DNA of 64,000 nucleotides from MRBY01 sp943371005 (GCA_943371005.1 CALRTB020000016.1:9991-73990), one strand, 5' to 3'; shown: positions 1 to 8,729, numbered from the stretch's first letter. The notes: generated from the letters alone by a model not told the origin. Program-made: numbers and translations.

Positions 1-2
1 CT

Positions 3-179
3 GCTTTTGAGGCGAATATTGCCGCCCTAGAATCCCAAAAAGTTAAGTTGCAAGAACAGGTCAATCACCTGAAACACAGCACAGACAATGCTTGGCAAGA
101 ACTGGCAGAAGGATGTCAGAAGTCATGGCATGAGTTTCAAAGTGCAGTGCAAAAGGCGATCGCCCAATTTAAGGCATAA
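3..179 (+). CDS. C-terminal fragment of a coiled-coil protein (5' end outside window)
   Basis: An open frame enters from the left edge and ends at TAA 177-179. The 58 visible residues are rich in Glu, Gln, Lys and Ala with heptad-like spacing, so a coiled coil is likely. A HIP1 octamer lies inside the frame near the end, as in other genes of this window. No catalytic motif is visible and the family cannot be named. The following small genes are on the other strand, so this gene ends convergently with them. Confidence 0.6.
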   Translation, partial: AFEANIAALESQKVKLQEQVNHLKHSTDNAWQELAEGCQKSWHEFQSAVQKAIAQFKA

Positions 180-226
180 CGATCGATATCCATTGGGAGC
201 ACCTTTTCTCCTTTAATCTCCCCAAT

Positions 227-263
227 AAAAAAACCCTAAAGCCCCATCCCACTGGAGTTTTAG
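227..263 (-). terminator. Rho-independent terminator, minus strand
   Basis: Read on the minus strand, positions 263-254 and 245-236 pair over ten bases with one mismatch and one G-U pair. An eight-base loop separates them, and GG plus seven T follow. It lies about 70 bases after the stop of the small gene at 336-548 and probably ends that transcript. Confidence 0.6.
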
Positions 264-335
264 AGTTGATGATCACGATTGCTCGTGTAGAGGAGAATAA
301 AACTTGTACAAACTTAGAGAAAATTACAGATGACC

Positions 336-548
336 CTAGAGGGCATTCACGGCGATCGCCCCGATGGTACCCGTCCCAAGCAACCCTAAGATTTTCATCG
401 CTAAGGCCCCAAGACTGGCCCCCTGTTGGGAACGTCGTCTGAGAAAGCTGTAGATGTGGGGCGCACCAGCTAAGAAGAAGAGAATTGCAATGATGCCCCC
501 ATTCTGAGAAGTTGGGGTTCGTTTTTTGGTGGTGAGCTGACGGGACAT
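336..548 (-). CDS. Small hypothetical membrane protein (70 aa)
   Basis: The protein has a basic N-terminus, a hydrophobic segment at about residues 19-34, an Arg triplet at 37-39, and a second hydrophobic Gly/Ala/Leu-rich segment to the C-terminus, suggesting two membrane spans. I do not recognise the family. It follows another small minus-strand gene by 27 bases and is followed by a terminator-like hairpin, which supports it being real. No function can be assigned. Confidence 0.5.
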   Translation of the reverse strand: MSRQLTTKKRTPTSQNGGIIAILFFLAGAPHIYSFLRRRSQQGASLGALAMKILGLLGTGTIGAIAVNAL

Positions 549-575
549 GTGGAGTACCTAAGAGTGCAACGGGGG

Positions 576-773
576 TTAGGCCATGAAACCTAGGCGGTGG
601 CCATTGGATTTCGCTAGACGAATCAGACTTTGTCGAGTTTTTGCATCGAGGCCCACGGCGTTGCAGAAGTTGGAGATCGTCTTGCAATGAAGACCGATGA
701 CCTTGCCACGGGTTTTGTTAAAGCGGGCTGTACCCATTACTTTGCGAACCAAGATAACCAGGGAACCAAACAT
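576..773 (-). CDS. Small conserved-looking basic protein (65 aa)
   Basis: The 65-residue product is basic. After a short hydrophobic start it has an Arg/Lys-rich body with the stretch TARFNKTRGKVIGLH and a C-terminus ending RLGFMA. I recall similar short proteins in other cyanobacteria but no established function, so conservation is from memory and not tested. It lies between the hli gene and the 70-aa membrane protein on the same strand, and the three may be co-transcribed. No catalytic or metal-binding motif is visible. Confidence 0.6.
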   Translation of the reverse strand: MFGSLVILVRKVMGTARFNKTRGKVIGLHCKTISNFCNAVGLDAKTRQSLIRLAKSNGHRLGFMA

Positions 774-822
774 TGCAACTAGCCTCGTAAAACGACAAAT
801 AACTGGGAAAAAACTTTAAAAA

Positions 823-1032
823 TTAGAGTTGGAACAGGAGATTGATGAGGGTGTCGCCACCAATCAATTCCGTTGCGATGAGCGCCACAAAGCCAATCAT
901 TGCCAGGCGGCCATTTAACTTCTCGGCGTAGCTTGTCCAGCCAGCAGTGTGCTCTGCGTCGACATAAACTTCAGGCTCGATTGCAAAGCTGTTGAGTTGA
1001 CCGAATTCGTTGGAAGTATAACCAGTAGCCAT
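823..1032 (-). CDS. High-light-inducible protein (Hli/Scp, one-helix chlorophyll-binding)
   Basis: A 69-aa single-helix protein with the chlorophyll a/b-binding signature EKLNGRLAMIGFVALIATEL at about residues 38-57. The Glu and the Asn-Gly-Arg stretch are the usual pigment ligands and helix contacts. Hli proteins sit in the thylakoid membrane, associate with photosystem II assembly intermediates and help dissipate energy or deliver chlorophyll under high light. The length is normal. A good sigma-70-like promoter lies just upstream at 1065-1093. Family assignment is secure, but which hli paralogue this is cannot be told from sequence. Confidence 0.95.
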   Translation of the reverse strand: MATGYTSNEFGQLNSFAIEPEVYVDAEHTAGWTSYAEKLNGRLAMIGFVALIATELIGGDTLINLLFQL

Positions 1033-1064
1033 TGAGGGAACCTCGTGTTTGCTTACATGAATAA

Positions 1065-1093
1065 ATATAACAGATTGTAAACAAATGTTGCAA
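1065..1093 (-). promoter_or_regulatory. Promoter of the hli gene
   Basis: On the minus strand a TTGCAA box (1093-1088) and a TTATAT box (1070-1065) are separated by exactly 17 bases, about 33 bases before the hli start codon. A TTTACA hexamer in the spacer resembles half of the HLR1/RpaB motif known from cyanobacterial high-light genes. The second half is not clear, so RpaB control is only a suggestion. Confidence 0.55.
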
Positions 1094-1162
1094 GCTATTG
1101 ACGGAAAAATATTTTTCTGGGGTGTAATTTTCCATGGTCTTATTTATCCCAAACACCAGTAA

Positions 1163-1187
1163 CCCCAATCCTTACAGGGGATCGGGG
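1163..1187 (-). terminator. Hairpin after the CRP-AAA-FeS gene
   Basis: A nine-base-pair stem (1163-1171 with 1179-1187, one G-U pair) with a seven-base loop lies 60 bases past the stop codon at 1247. No clean T run follows, so this may be a transcript-end stabiliser and not a classical terminator. Confidence 0.35.
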
Positions 1188-1246
1188 TAGAGCAATAACG
1201 GGCGAAAAAATTATGTTAAGCCCTGGGGTTTTGTAACAAAAATCTG

Positions 1247-3769
1247 TTACAAACCGACAATAATCTGAGCCATAGCCCAGGCGAGACCGAGACTTGTCAG
1301 GTACTGGGGCAACAGCGATCGCCAGGCTTGTTTACTAATCTTTTTCGTGAGCACAAAGGTACAGAGCGTCCCGAAGATAAGGGTAGAACCTTGGAGAAAA
1401 GCAATAACGGCAGGGTGGGCGACAACAATCGGTAAGGTACTGCCTTGGAGGCCGAAGGTCGCCATGGTGACGGGTAAAATTTGGCCGGCTTCCCCTAAAC
1501 CGAGACGGAGATAATGGGCGAGGCTGCCTCCCAAAACCAAGGGCAGATAGCCATAGGCCAGTTGTAAAAAGGGTTTTGCTTTGGGGGGTGAATTTAACAA
1601 TTGCACCGCTGCCCCTGTAAGCAGTACCAAGCCAGCGGGAATTCCCAGGGCGGCGATCGCCAACCCCAGGTGGGGCCAAAATTGGCTGAGGTCTACATTT
1701 AAACCCAGGACTTGGTTAATTTCTGGCAGTCGATGGAGAAAAATGCCCCCCAGCAGTAACAGCAACAGAGCCACTTCATAGGCGCGGGGTTGGTGGGTTG
1801 TCCAGAGTTCAATGGCTGGGGGCCGCAAATTTACTGCCACCGACCGATGGGGGCAAGCCTTGAGACAGGTCATACAGAGTACGCAATCGCGGTTATCTTC
1901 TAGTTGGGCTGGGTGAGAATATAAGGGGCAGCCCGCCGTTTCTAAGCCTTCACCCTTTTGGGGGCCACCTTTGTAACATTGATAGGTGCTGCATTCTGCC
2001 GAACAAGTGCCTTGTTGCGCCCGTAATTCTGTCATCGAGAGTTTTGCAAAGAGGCCATTCATGCCGCCGATGGGACAAAGATAGCGACACCAAAACCGCC
2101 GTTCAAAGATCGCCGAGCAGATCATCGCCCCGGCGGTAATGATAATCAGCAACCAAGCTGAGAGGTAAGCGGTATTTTGTAAATCCCACAGTTCTTCCCA
2201 AAGAAAGATCAAGGCAAAAAGGCCAAAAAGAAACCAACCGCCCCATTTTTCGGCCTGCTGACGGGGCCAGGGTTTGAGGTCTCGCTTCAGGAGTTCGGTG
2301 GTAATTTTTTGGGTAATTTCCCCGTAGATCATAAACGGACAAACGGCACACCAGAGACGGCCGACAAAGGGAAACGCCAGGAGCACCAGGGGCCACCACC
2401 AAGCCCAAAAGAAATTCAGTGCAAAGTTTTGGTCACGGGTTTGGGGGGCGAGAAAGAGAACGGCAATAATTAACGGAAAGGCGATCGCCGTAAAACCATA
2501 GTTAATGCGGTCGGGCCACCAAGGGCTCCGGAGAAAACGCCGGAAGGCAGGGTAGGCATTGAGTAAATTGAGGCGAAATCGTTTTTGTTTCCCCTGGGCT
2601 GACCAAAAAATTTCTTCGGTGAGCATTGACCCCTGATCCGATTGGACAATGGCCCGTTCTACCAAGTTTTGCAACTCGCGGATATTGTTCGGGAAGTCAT
2701 AGGACTGGAGACGACGGAGGGCTTCGGGGGTAAGGGTCGGTTTATCGAGGCCCTTCGCCCGGCAAAATAAGCTGGTGTAATATTCCACCTGGGCCGCTAG
2801 ATCTGCTTTGCGAACCCGCAGCGGTGGCACCTTGATCGTTTCGGAAAAATGGCGGGCCACGGCAGGAAGTTGTCGTTCGGCGATCGCCACCAATTTTGCC
2901 GCAGTTTGTTGGGGGACAGGTTCCGGATCCCCAGGGCGACTAATGGGGGTATAGGTCTGGGTTTCAATTAAAGTGGCGACTTTATCGATCAGTTCCGGGG
3001 GCAATTCTTCAATTTTGTTGAGGATTAGGGTGCCTTTCCCTAGCCATTCCAGGAGACCTTTTTTGCCATCGGTGCGGCCAAAGAGTTCAGCGCCACTTTT
3101 TTGGAGAATGCTGCAATCGATTTTAATAATCGGCTGTCGCCGCCGGGGTGAACCATAGTGAATCAAGGCAGCTAAATTATCTTTTTCTAAGCCCGGCTCC
3201 CCAAAAATATAAATGGATCGATCATGGGTGCCCGCCTCACGAATTTGTTGCCGCAGGCGTTTAGCATAGCGACTTTTCCCCACAACGCCCCGTTTTGCTT
3301 TGGTGACGAGGTAGGGGCGCAAAATTTCCTGCTGTTGCTGTTCCTGTTGGAGGGCTTGGGCGACTTCTGCGAGTTCCTGGGCGAGATCCTGGGAAAAGGC
3401 CTGGGTGATTTCAGGATAGTTTTGAATTATGTCTTGCCACTGTTGGCGCGGCATAAACCACACTTCTGTTTCGGTGACGGTGGCGATCGCCTGTTGAGGG
3501 GCTTCATTCAGCAGTAAAGGCCGCAGATTAATGGTACTGCCTCTGGTTAATGGGCTAGTCTCTGGTGCAGCAGCGGCATTGTGACAGACCACTTCCCCAG
3601 AAATCAGGATGTATAAACCTTGGGGCGCTTGGCCAATCTCGCTGAGGGCCTGTTGGGGAGGGAGGGTTTGCCTTTGGAGTGCTGTGGCGATCGCCCCTAG
3701 GGTTTCCATCGATAAACAACCGAGGCTGGTGCGCTCCTGTAACCAAATCAAACGTTCCTGGATGGTCAT
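1247..3769 (-). CDS. CRP-like / degenerate AAA+ / membrane 2[4Fe-4S] fusion protein
   Basis: An 840-aa three-part protein. Residues 1-140 resemble a cyclic-nucleotide-binding (CRP) domain. Residues 160-395 resemble the AAA+ domain of sigma-54 activators and end in the family's helical lid (NNIRELQNLVERAIV). Residues 420-840 are a NapH/NosR/YccM-type multispan membrane domain with WCAVCP (473-478), WCRYLCP (560-566), a Cys cluster at 589-599 and CVLCMTCLKACP (629-640), able to hold two [4Fe-4S] clusters. The Walker A is eroded (GEPGLEKD, 190-197), Walker B reads LILNKIEEL, and no GAFTGA loop is seen, so ATP hydrolysis and sigma-54 contact are unlikely. It is probably a membrane redox sensor or electron-transfer protein. 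No helix-turn-helix is visible. Transcribed divergently from the aldo/keto reductase. Confidence 0.85.
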   Translation of the reverse strand: MTIQERLIWLQERTSLGCLSMETLGAIATALQRQTLPPQQALSEIGQAPQGLYILISGEVVCHNAAAAPETSPLTRGSTINLRPLLLNEAPQQAIATVTETEVWFMPRQQWQDIIQNYPEITQAFSQDLAQELAEVAQALQQEQQQQEILRPYLVTKAKRGVVGKSRYAKRLRQQIREAGTHDRSIYIFGEPGLEKDNLAALIHYGSPRRRQPIIKIDCSILQKSGAELFGRTDGKKGLLEWLGKGTLILNKIEELPPELIDKVATLIETQTYTPISRPGDPEPVPQQTAAKLVAIAERQLPAVARHFSETIKVPPLRVRKADLAAQVEYYTSLFCRAKGLDKPTLTPEALRRLQSYDFPNNIRELQNLVERAIVQSDQGSMLTEEIFWSAQGKQKRFRLNLLNAYPAFRRFLRSPWWPDRINYGFTAIAFPLIIAVLFLAPQTRDQNFALNFFWAWWWPLVLLAFPFVGRLWCAVCPFMIYGEITQKITTELLKRDLKPWPRQQAEKWGGWFLFGLFALIFLWEELWDLQNTAYLSAWLLIIITAGAMICSAIFERRFWCRYLCPIGGMNGLFAKLSMTELRAQQGTCSAECSTYQCYKGGPQKGEGLETAGCPLYSHPAQLEDNRDCVLCMTCLKACPHRSVAVNLRPPAIELWTTHQPRAYEVALLLLLLGGIFLHRLPEINQVLGLNVDLSQFWPHLGLAIAALGIPAGLVLLTGAAVQLLNSPPKAKPFLQLAYGYLPLVLGGSLAHYLRLGLGEAGQILPVTMATFGLQGSTLPIVVAHPAVIAFLQGSTLIFGTLCTFVLTKKISKQAWRSLLPQYLTSLGLAWAMAQIIVGL

Positions 3770-3882
3770 ACTTGTTTTCCTCCAACCCTTGCCCCCCCAG
3801 CTTATCGAATCTGAGAGTGTAGATTAATTCCCCAACGGAACAAGCTACAGTGAAACCAGTGACCCGCCAAAAAAACGAACTT

Positions 3883-4845
3883 ATGAAAACGAGACAACTA
3901 GGCAAAAGTTCCGTCCAAATTACCCCGATTATTCTCGGCACTTGGCAAGCAGGAAAGCGCAATTGGGTAAATATTGACGACCAAGAAATTGTTGCTGGGA
4001 TCCGTGCCGCCGTAGATGCAGGCATTACGACCATTGATACCGCTGAAATTTATGGCGATGGAGATTCAGAACGTCGGGTTGCCGAGGCGATCGCCCCCCA
4101 ACGGGATCAAGTGACTTTACTGACCAAAGTTTTTGCAAATCATCTCCACCACGACCAGGTAATCACCGCCTGCGAAAATTCCCTCAAAAGACTCCAAACA
4201 GACTATATCGATCTGTATCAAATCCACTGGCCAGCGGGCACTTGGAATTCTGACATAGTTCCCATTGGCGAAACCATGGCCGCCCTAAATCAATTGAAAG
4301 AACAGGGCAAAATTCGCGCTATTGGAGTGTCTAATTTTTCCCTCGCGCAACTCCAGGAAGCCATGGAACACGGTCAAATCGATAGTATTCAACCGCCTTA
4401 CTCTCTGTTCTGGCGGGCCATTGAACGGGAAATTCAACCGTTTTGTGCGGCCCAGCAGATTTCGATCCTCGCCTACTCTTCCTTGGCCCAAGGGCTGCTC
4501 ACGGGGAAATTTGGCCCCGATCACCAATTTGCAGCCGGAGATCACCGCTCCCACAACCGTCTGTACGCTGACCCAGAAAATTACCAGCGGGTACAAATGG
4601 CCCTAGAACTCCTGAAACCGATCGCCAAAACGAAAAATTGCACCTTAGCCCAACTGGCGATCGCCTGGCTGATCCAGCAGCCCCAAACCAATGCCATTGT
4701 CGGGGCGCGCAATGCCCAACAGGCGATCGCCAATGCCCAGGCCATCGATGTCGAGTTAACAGCTAAAGATCTTGAAGCCATTGACCACATTGGTCGAACC
4801 GTGACTGATCCTTTAGACGACAATCCGCTCCTGTGGAATTGGTAA
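3883..4845 (+). CDS. Aldo/keto reductase family protein
   Basis: A 320-aa TIM-barrel oxidoreductase that reduces aldehydes or ketones with NAD(P)H. The catalytic tetrad is visible at D52, Y57 (TAEIYGDG), K82 (LLTKVF) and H115 (YQIHWPAG). The C-terminal AIVGARNAQQ stretch fits the cofactor phosphate-binding loop. I chose ATG 3883 because the family begins with a MKxRxLG-like strand here; an upstream GTG at 3850 would add 11 unconserved residues. The substrate is unknown. It stands alone, divergent from the FeS fusion gene. Confidence 0.92.
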   Translation: MKTRQLGKSSVQITPIILGTWQAGKRNWVNIDDQEIVAGIRAAVDAGITTIDTAEIYGDGDSERRVAEAIAPQRDQVTLLTKVFANHLHHDQVITACENSLKRLQTDYIDLYQIHWPAGTWNSDIVPIGETMAALNQLKEQGKIRAIGVSNFSLAQLQEAMEHGQIDSIQPPYSLFWRAIEREIQPFCAAQQISILAYSSLAQGLLTGKFGPDHQFAAGDHRSHNRLYADPENYQRVQMALELLKPIAKTKNCTLAQLAIAWLIQQPQTNAIVGARNAQQAIANAQAIDVELTAKDLEAIDHIGRTVTDPLDDNPLLWNW

Positions 4846-4916
4846 GGTGTACGCCAAGAAACTCAAAAATCCTTTGGCTATACTGAAAGCAAGTTTCAGC
4901 GCTCTGCATCAACTAA

Positions 4917-5381
4917 ATGAAAGCTTTAATTTTGGCCTTGGGAATTTCCTGGCTGGCGATCCCCGTCGCCGCCCAGGGAACTTGTCTCCGGATTAGCGAT
5001 TTTTATACCACCTGCCAGGATGGTCGGGGGAATCAGTATAGTATCCAGACCTTTGGCCCCAACACCTTTATCAACGGCCATGCCTACTATTCCCGCTCTC
5101 CCTACTATGGTGATTATCCTGGGTCTAGCAATTATCGACGGCAGGGCGATCGCCATTGGAAACCAGCCCACTACCGCCAGCCGAGTAGCCACTATACCTA
5201 TTCTTTTAGCAATACTTTCAAAAGTAAAAAGAGTCGCCCTTGGCAATATGAGCCCTACTGGCAACAGCCCTGGAAGAACGAGGCGGCTCCATCACCCCAA
5301 TTCAACACCTATTGGCAGCGCAACCCTTGGCAACGCCCCACCTACCACAACGACCAAAATATCTACCTCGACAGCCGTTAG
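4917..5381 (+). CDS. Secreted Tyr/Arg/Trp-rich hypothetical protein
   Basis: A 154-aa protein with a typical signal peptide (hydrophobic residues 3-15, cleavage likely after VAAQG near 20). A short domain with two Cys (CLRISDFYTTC) follows. The rest is low-complexity, rich in Tyr, Ser, Arg, Pro, Trp and Gln. The two Cys may form a disulfide in the periplasm. No known domain is recognised. It is the first of a run of exported proteins on the plus strand. Confidence 0.75.
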   Translation: MKALILALGISWLAIPVAAQGTCLRISDFYTTCQDGRGNQYSIQTFGPNTFINGHAYYSRSPYYGDYPGSSNYRRQGDRHWKPAHYRQPSSHYTYSFSNTFKSKKSRPWQYEPYWQQPWKNEAAPSPQFNTYWQRNPWQRPTYHNDQNIYLDSR

Positions 5382-5538
5382 TAAACGCGTTTTTAACTGC
5401 CCCAAAAGTTCGTCAATAAATAAGCGATGCAAAGGCAACGAAAAGGCGATCGCCACCGATGATTTATTTTCTGTGTCTCCTAAACATTGAAGCACCAAAA
5501 ATCCAGTACGATAAAGCGGTACTTTTGCATCCGTTGCT

Positions 5539-6726
5539 ATGGCACAGTTTCCTTTATCTCCTGCATCCCTGCGCCGTTGGTTGCCCTGGGGTTTAGGTGG
5601 CCTGACGATCATCGCTTCCCTCGGCATTCTAGGGTTCCGTCATTATCAACGACAACAAGTTTCTTTTAGCAGCACTTCCGTCGCCATCAGCAACAGCACC
5701 CTCACCACGATCACCAGCGATGCGGCCAAGGCAACTAGCCCCGCACCCCAAACAAAAACGACCGTGATCACCCTCAAGGCCGTTGGAGATATGGCCCCAG
5801 GGACTCGTTACTCGAAAACGCCCCAAGTCGAACAAAAAATGCAAATGTTCGCCGGGGTCGAAGGCCAGCTCGGTTGGAGTGACCTCCTCATCGGCAACCT
5901 AGAAACCACCCTCACCAATCATCCCTACGCCGCCAAAGATATTAGTCGTCCCAATGTCTTTGCTTTTCGGACAGCGCCCAGTTACGCCAATCTCCTCAAG
6001 GATGCCGGGTTCCAAGTCCTCAGTATCGCGAACAACCACACCTTTGACTACGGCCAAACGGGCTTTCAAGATACCCAAGCGACTCTCACGGACAATGGCA
6101 TTGCCCCCATTGGGGTTAAAAATCAAATCCATTACCACCAACACAAAGACCTCACCGTTGCCCTCATCGGTTTTAGCACCTATCACTATCACAACACGGT
6201 TCAAGACCTGAATACCGCCGTCGCTCTGGTCAAGGAAGCCGACACCAAAGCCGACATTATCGTTATCTCTGTCCATGCTGGCGCTGAAGGTACCGGGGCA
6301 AATCGCGTCCGGCCTGGTACCGAATGGTTTTTTGGGGAGAACCGTGGCGATCTCCATAAATTTTCCCGGACGCTGATTGATGCAGGAGCCGATTTGATCG
6401 TCGGCCATGGCCCCCACGTACTCCGGGCCGTGGAACTTTACCAAGGCCGTTTGATTGCCTATTCCCTCGGTAATTTCGTCGCCGATGGTGCCCTGTCGGT
6501 GGCTAGCACCCTCGCTGAAAGCGTCATTTTGGAGGTTTCGATGAGTAGTGAAGGGCGTTTTCTGAAGGGAAAACTCCATCCTGTGCGCCTCAATGGCCAA
6601 GGATTTCCGTTTTACGATGCTACGGGGACATCAATTAAACGCATGCAACAATTGACCCAACGGGACTTTCCGGAGACGCCTTTAACGATTCAAGCAGATG
6701 GTCAGCTTTTACCGAAAACCCTATAA
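5539..6726 (+). CDS. CapA-family (PGA_cap) metallophosphatase-like protein
   Basis: A 395-aa protein with one N-terminal membrane anchor (about 15-32), a Ser/Thr-rich linker to about 70, then a CapA/PGA_cap domain. Motifs in order are AVGDMAPGTR, GNLETTL, SIANNHTFDYG, SVHAGAE and VGHGPHVLR, which match the metal-coordinating Asp, Asn and His blocks of the calcineurin-like fold. The family is linked to poly-gamma-glutamate capsule production in Bacillus. In cyanobacteria the substrate is unknown and no capB/capC genes are nearby, so capsule synthesis should not be assumed. The active domain would face the periplasm. Confidence 0.9.
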   Translation: MAQFPLSPASLRRWLPWGLGGLTIIASLGILGFRHYQRQQVSFSSTSVAISNSTLTTITSDAAKATSPAPQTKTTVITLKAVGDMAPGTRYSKTPQVEQKMQMFAGVEGQLGWSDLLIGNLETTLTNHPYAAKDISRPNVFAFRTAPSYANLLKDAGFQVLSIANNHTFDYGQTGFQDTQATLTDNGIAPIGVKNQIHYHQHKDLTVALIGFSTYHYHNTVQDLNTAVALVKEADTKADIIVISVHAGAEGTGANRVRPGTEWFFGENRGDLHKFSRTLIDAGADLIVGHGPHVLRAVELYQGRLIAYSLGNFVADGALSVASTLAESVILEVSMSSEGRFLKGKLHPVRLNGQGFPFYDATGTSIKRMQQLTQRDFPETPLTIQADGQLLPKTL

Positions 6727-6834
6727 CCCTTGATGATTGGGGAATTTCAAAAAAGTTGCGCTCAAAACTGCATAAGCAAAATTTCTGGTCACTATCACCT
6801 GGCAACACACAATCAATCCAACCAGGTAAAACAA

Positions 6835-7314
6835 ATGACTACTTTCGCTTTCTCCCGTCCCCAATCCCTCAAACTTGCTACCGCTGGTGCTTTTCTCGCC
6901 CTTGGTGTTCTCAGCCTTGCCCAACCCGCTCAAGCCGACAATGTCTCTAGCAGCACGATGATTTCTGAACAGACCAGTGCCGCTGTCGGTGTCGGTAACT
7001 CCACCTCTAACAGCATGGGTCAATCGAATTTCCAAAATCAGAGCGGTTTCTTCAGTGGTGGTGACAACGCGGCCCAGTCCACCATCGTCGGTTCCCAAAC
7101 TGCCGTTGCCGATGGCTTTTTTAACAACGTCAACAACACCCTGGGACAGTCCAGCACTCAGCAACAATCTGGTGCCTTTGGGTTCGGCAACAATGCCAGC
7201 ATCGCCCAGGTGGGTGCAAGTCAGACCGGTGCCGGGATTGGTTTCGGTAACAACGTCAACAACAGCAGTTTCCAAAATAGCTTCCAAAACCAAAACTCTC
7301 TCTTCTCTTTCTAA
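6835..7314 (+). CDS. Secreted protein with 42-residue curlin-like tandem repeats
   Basis: A 159-aa protein with a signal peptide (hydrophobic core 13-28, cleavage probably after AQA near 34). The rest is nearly all repeat. Unit 1 is residues 44-85, unit 2 is 86-127, and a truncated unit 3 is 128-159. Each unit follows the pattern SQT...G.GN..N...GQS..Q.QSG..GGN.A..., rich in Gly, Asn, Gln and Ser with no Cys or Pro in the units. Spaced Q-x-G-x2-N-x-A positions resemble curlin (CsgA/B) repeats, which stack as amyloid beta-solenoids. ATG 6835 is preferred over upstream starts because the signal peptide begins there. Amyloid or adhesive function is inference; no csgG or csgE homologue is in the window. 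Confidence 0.85.
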   Translation: MTTFAFSRPQSLKLATAGAFLALGVLSLAQPAQADNVSSSTMISEQTSAAVGVGNSTSNSMGQSNFQNQSGFFSGGDNAAQSTIVGSQTAVADGFFNNVNNTLGQSSTQQQSGAFGFGNNASIAQVGASQTGAGIGFGNNVNNSSFQNSFQNQNSLFSF

Positions 7315-7471
7315 AAAAGGCGATCGCCAAATCTGGCGCTTGTCAGAGAATACCTGGGAAGTTTTCATTCACATCAAATTCTTTCCAGGTATTTCTACTT
7401 AGAGTAAAAAACAAAAATGCTCCCTAAGATTAAAAAATAGCCCGAACGCTCCAGAAGATTAGGAGTTAAAG

Positions 7472-8239
7472 ATGAGACCCTTTAAATTCAAACCAATTGT
7501 TCTTTTTCTTCCTGTATTTGTTGCCCTTGGACAGGCCACTTTACCACCGATTCAAGCCCAAGTTTTGGGACTGAAAGCTCCTTTACTTTTAGCTCGACCT
7601 GATCTCCCTAATCCTTTCATTGACATTCAAGATATAGAAGGAGAAACAGAAATCCTGCAATTAACTCAACTAGGTGTCATCACAGCAAGTAGTAACCGCT
7701 TTAACCCCGATGAACCGATACGACGGGATGAATTTATCGCTTGGTTAGTCAAAGCTTACAACGCCATGCATGATGCTCCCATTCGACTTTCTAGTGCTTC
7801 TGGGGCTGTTTTCTCTGATGTTTCCCCTGATAATCCCTATTCTATTTATATTCAATCCGCCTATGAAGCGGGCTTTATTTTTGGGTTTGAAGATGGAAGC
7901 TTTAGGCCGAATGATCCTCTGACGAGGGAGCAGATGATTTCGCTAAAAAGTCAATTGGATTCTAAAGGAAATTCTCGCCGCAGTCCTGAGCAATTACGTC
8001 ACGGTCTCCAACACACCCGGGGCTTTCATGATGTTGCCGAGATGGATGATCGCTATTTGAGCTATATCGCTTTTGATGCAGGGAATGCGGCGGGTGGACG
8101 AAATTTCGAACGAGTCTACGGAACAACTCGTTTATACCGACCGAAAGCATCAGTGACCCGGGCAGAGGCTGCCATTTTATTATCGAAGTTTCGCAAGGGA
8201 AATTCCATTGAAGACGCTCTAGCAAACCCTAGCCTATAG
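7472..8239 (+). CDS. S-layer-homology (SLH) domain protein, secreted
   Basis: A 255-aa protein with a signal peptide (hydrophobic 9-22, cleavage near IQA 29). SLH-like modules follow: one around 45-95 with the RFNPDEPIRRDEFIAWL pattern, one around 112-160 (FSDVSPDNPY, then FEDGSFRPNDPLTREQM), and a third, weaker one ending YRPKASVTRAEAAILL. SLH modules bind peptidoglycan-linked polymers and anchor proteins to the cell wall. No porin barrel follows, so this is not a cyanobacterial SLH porin. It sits between the repeat protein and a small membrane protein. Confidence 0.88.
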   Translation: MRPFKFKPIVLFLPVFVALGQATLPPIQAQVLGLKAPLLLARPDLPNPFIDIQDIEGETEILQLTQLGVITASSNRFNPDEPIRRDEFIAWLVKAYNAMHDAPIRLSSASGAVFSDVSPDNPYSIYIQSAYEAGFIFGFEDGSFRPNDPLTREQMISLKSQLDSKGNSRRSPEQLRHGLQHTRGFHDVAEMDDRYLSYIAFDAGNAAGGRNFERVYGTTRLYRPKASVTRAEAAILLSKFRKGNSIEDALANPSL

Positions 8240-8378
8240 ATTAATAAAACAAAAGTACTCACTTTCTTCTCCCTAATCTTATTTTTTTGGGGAGCTTTTG
8301 CTGTGGGTAGACAAATGCTGCATCTGTTCTGGGGCATGGCAACTATCAAGCAGTACCACAACAGAGCAGGCCAGTCCG

Positions 8379-8729
8379 ATGATTATCACTACTTTTTTCC
8401 GTCACCACTCCCTCAAACTCGCCCTTACCTTCGCTATATTTGGTTTCCTATGTTGGCTTTATTGCCTTTCGCCCCTGACCCTCAACCTCAGCCAACTCCA
8501 GAAAGTCGCCATCTACATTAGCTTAGAAGTCTTGTACGATGTGTTGCGCCACTGGTGTTTAAAGTTGGTACAAAGTGGTTGCGATCGCCTCCGCCATGTT
8601 TCCCCCTTTATGAACGATCTGTTTGCAGTTGTGACCAAACTGGCAACCGATGGCCGTAATTTTAAAATTCACCTCCCCACAGTTACGGGCCAAATGTGGA
8701 CGATTTATCCCCTGCGCGTTCTTTCTTAA
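8379..8729 (+). CDS. Small hypothetical membrane protein (116 aa)
   Basis: From ATG 8379 the product starts with a basic tail and a hydrophobic segment at about 11-35, then an amphipathic remainder with three Cys and several His, and no recognisable domain. Upstream in-frame starts at 8298 would add an unconvincing Cys/Ser-rich leader. It lies in the run of exported proteins. It may be real or a decayed gene. Confidence 0.4.
   Translation: MIITTFFRHHSLKLALTFAIFGFLCWLYCLSPLTLNLSQLQKVAIYISLEVLYDVLRHWCLKLVQSGCDRLRHVSPFMNDLFAVVTKLATDGRNFKIHLPTVTGQMWTIYPLRVLS

Noticed and set aside
5390..5530. Protein-like minus-strand frame (VPLYRTGFLVLQCLGD followed by FIDELLGQL)
   Set aside because: It runs on antisense through the secreted-protein gene to a stop near 5292, has no clear start or family, and the resemblance to a real protein may be chance.
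5539..6726. Poly-gamma-glutamate capsule synthesis locus
   Set aside because: Only the CapA-like phosphoesterase is present; the synthetase genes of that pathway are absent.
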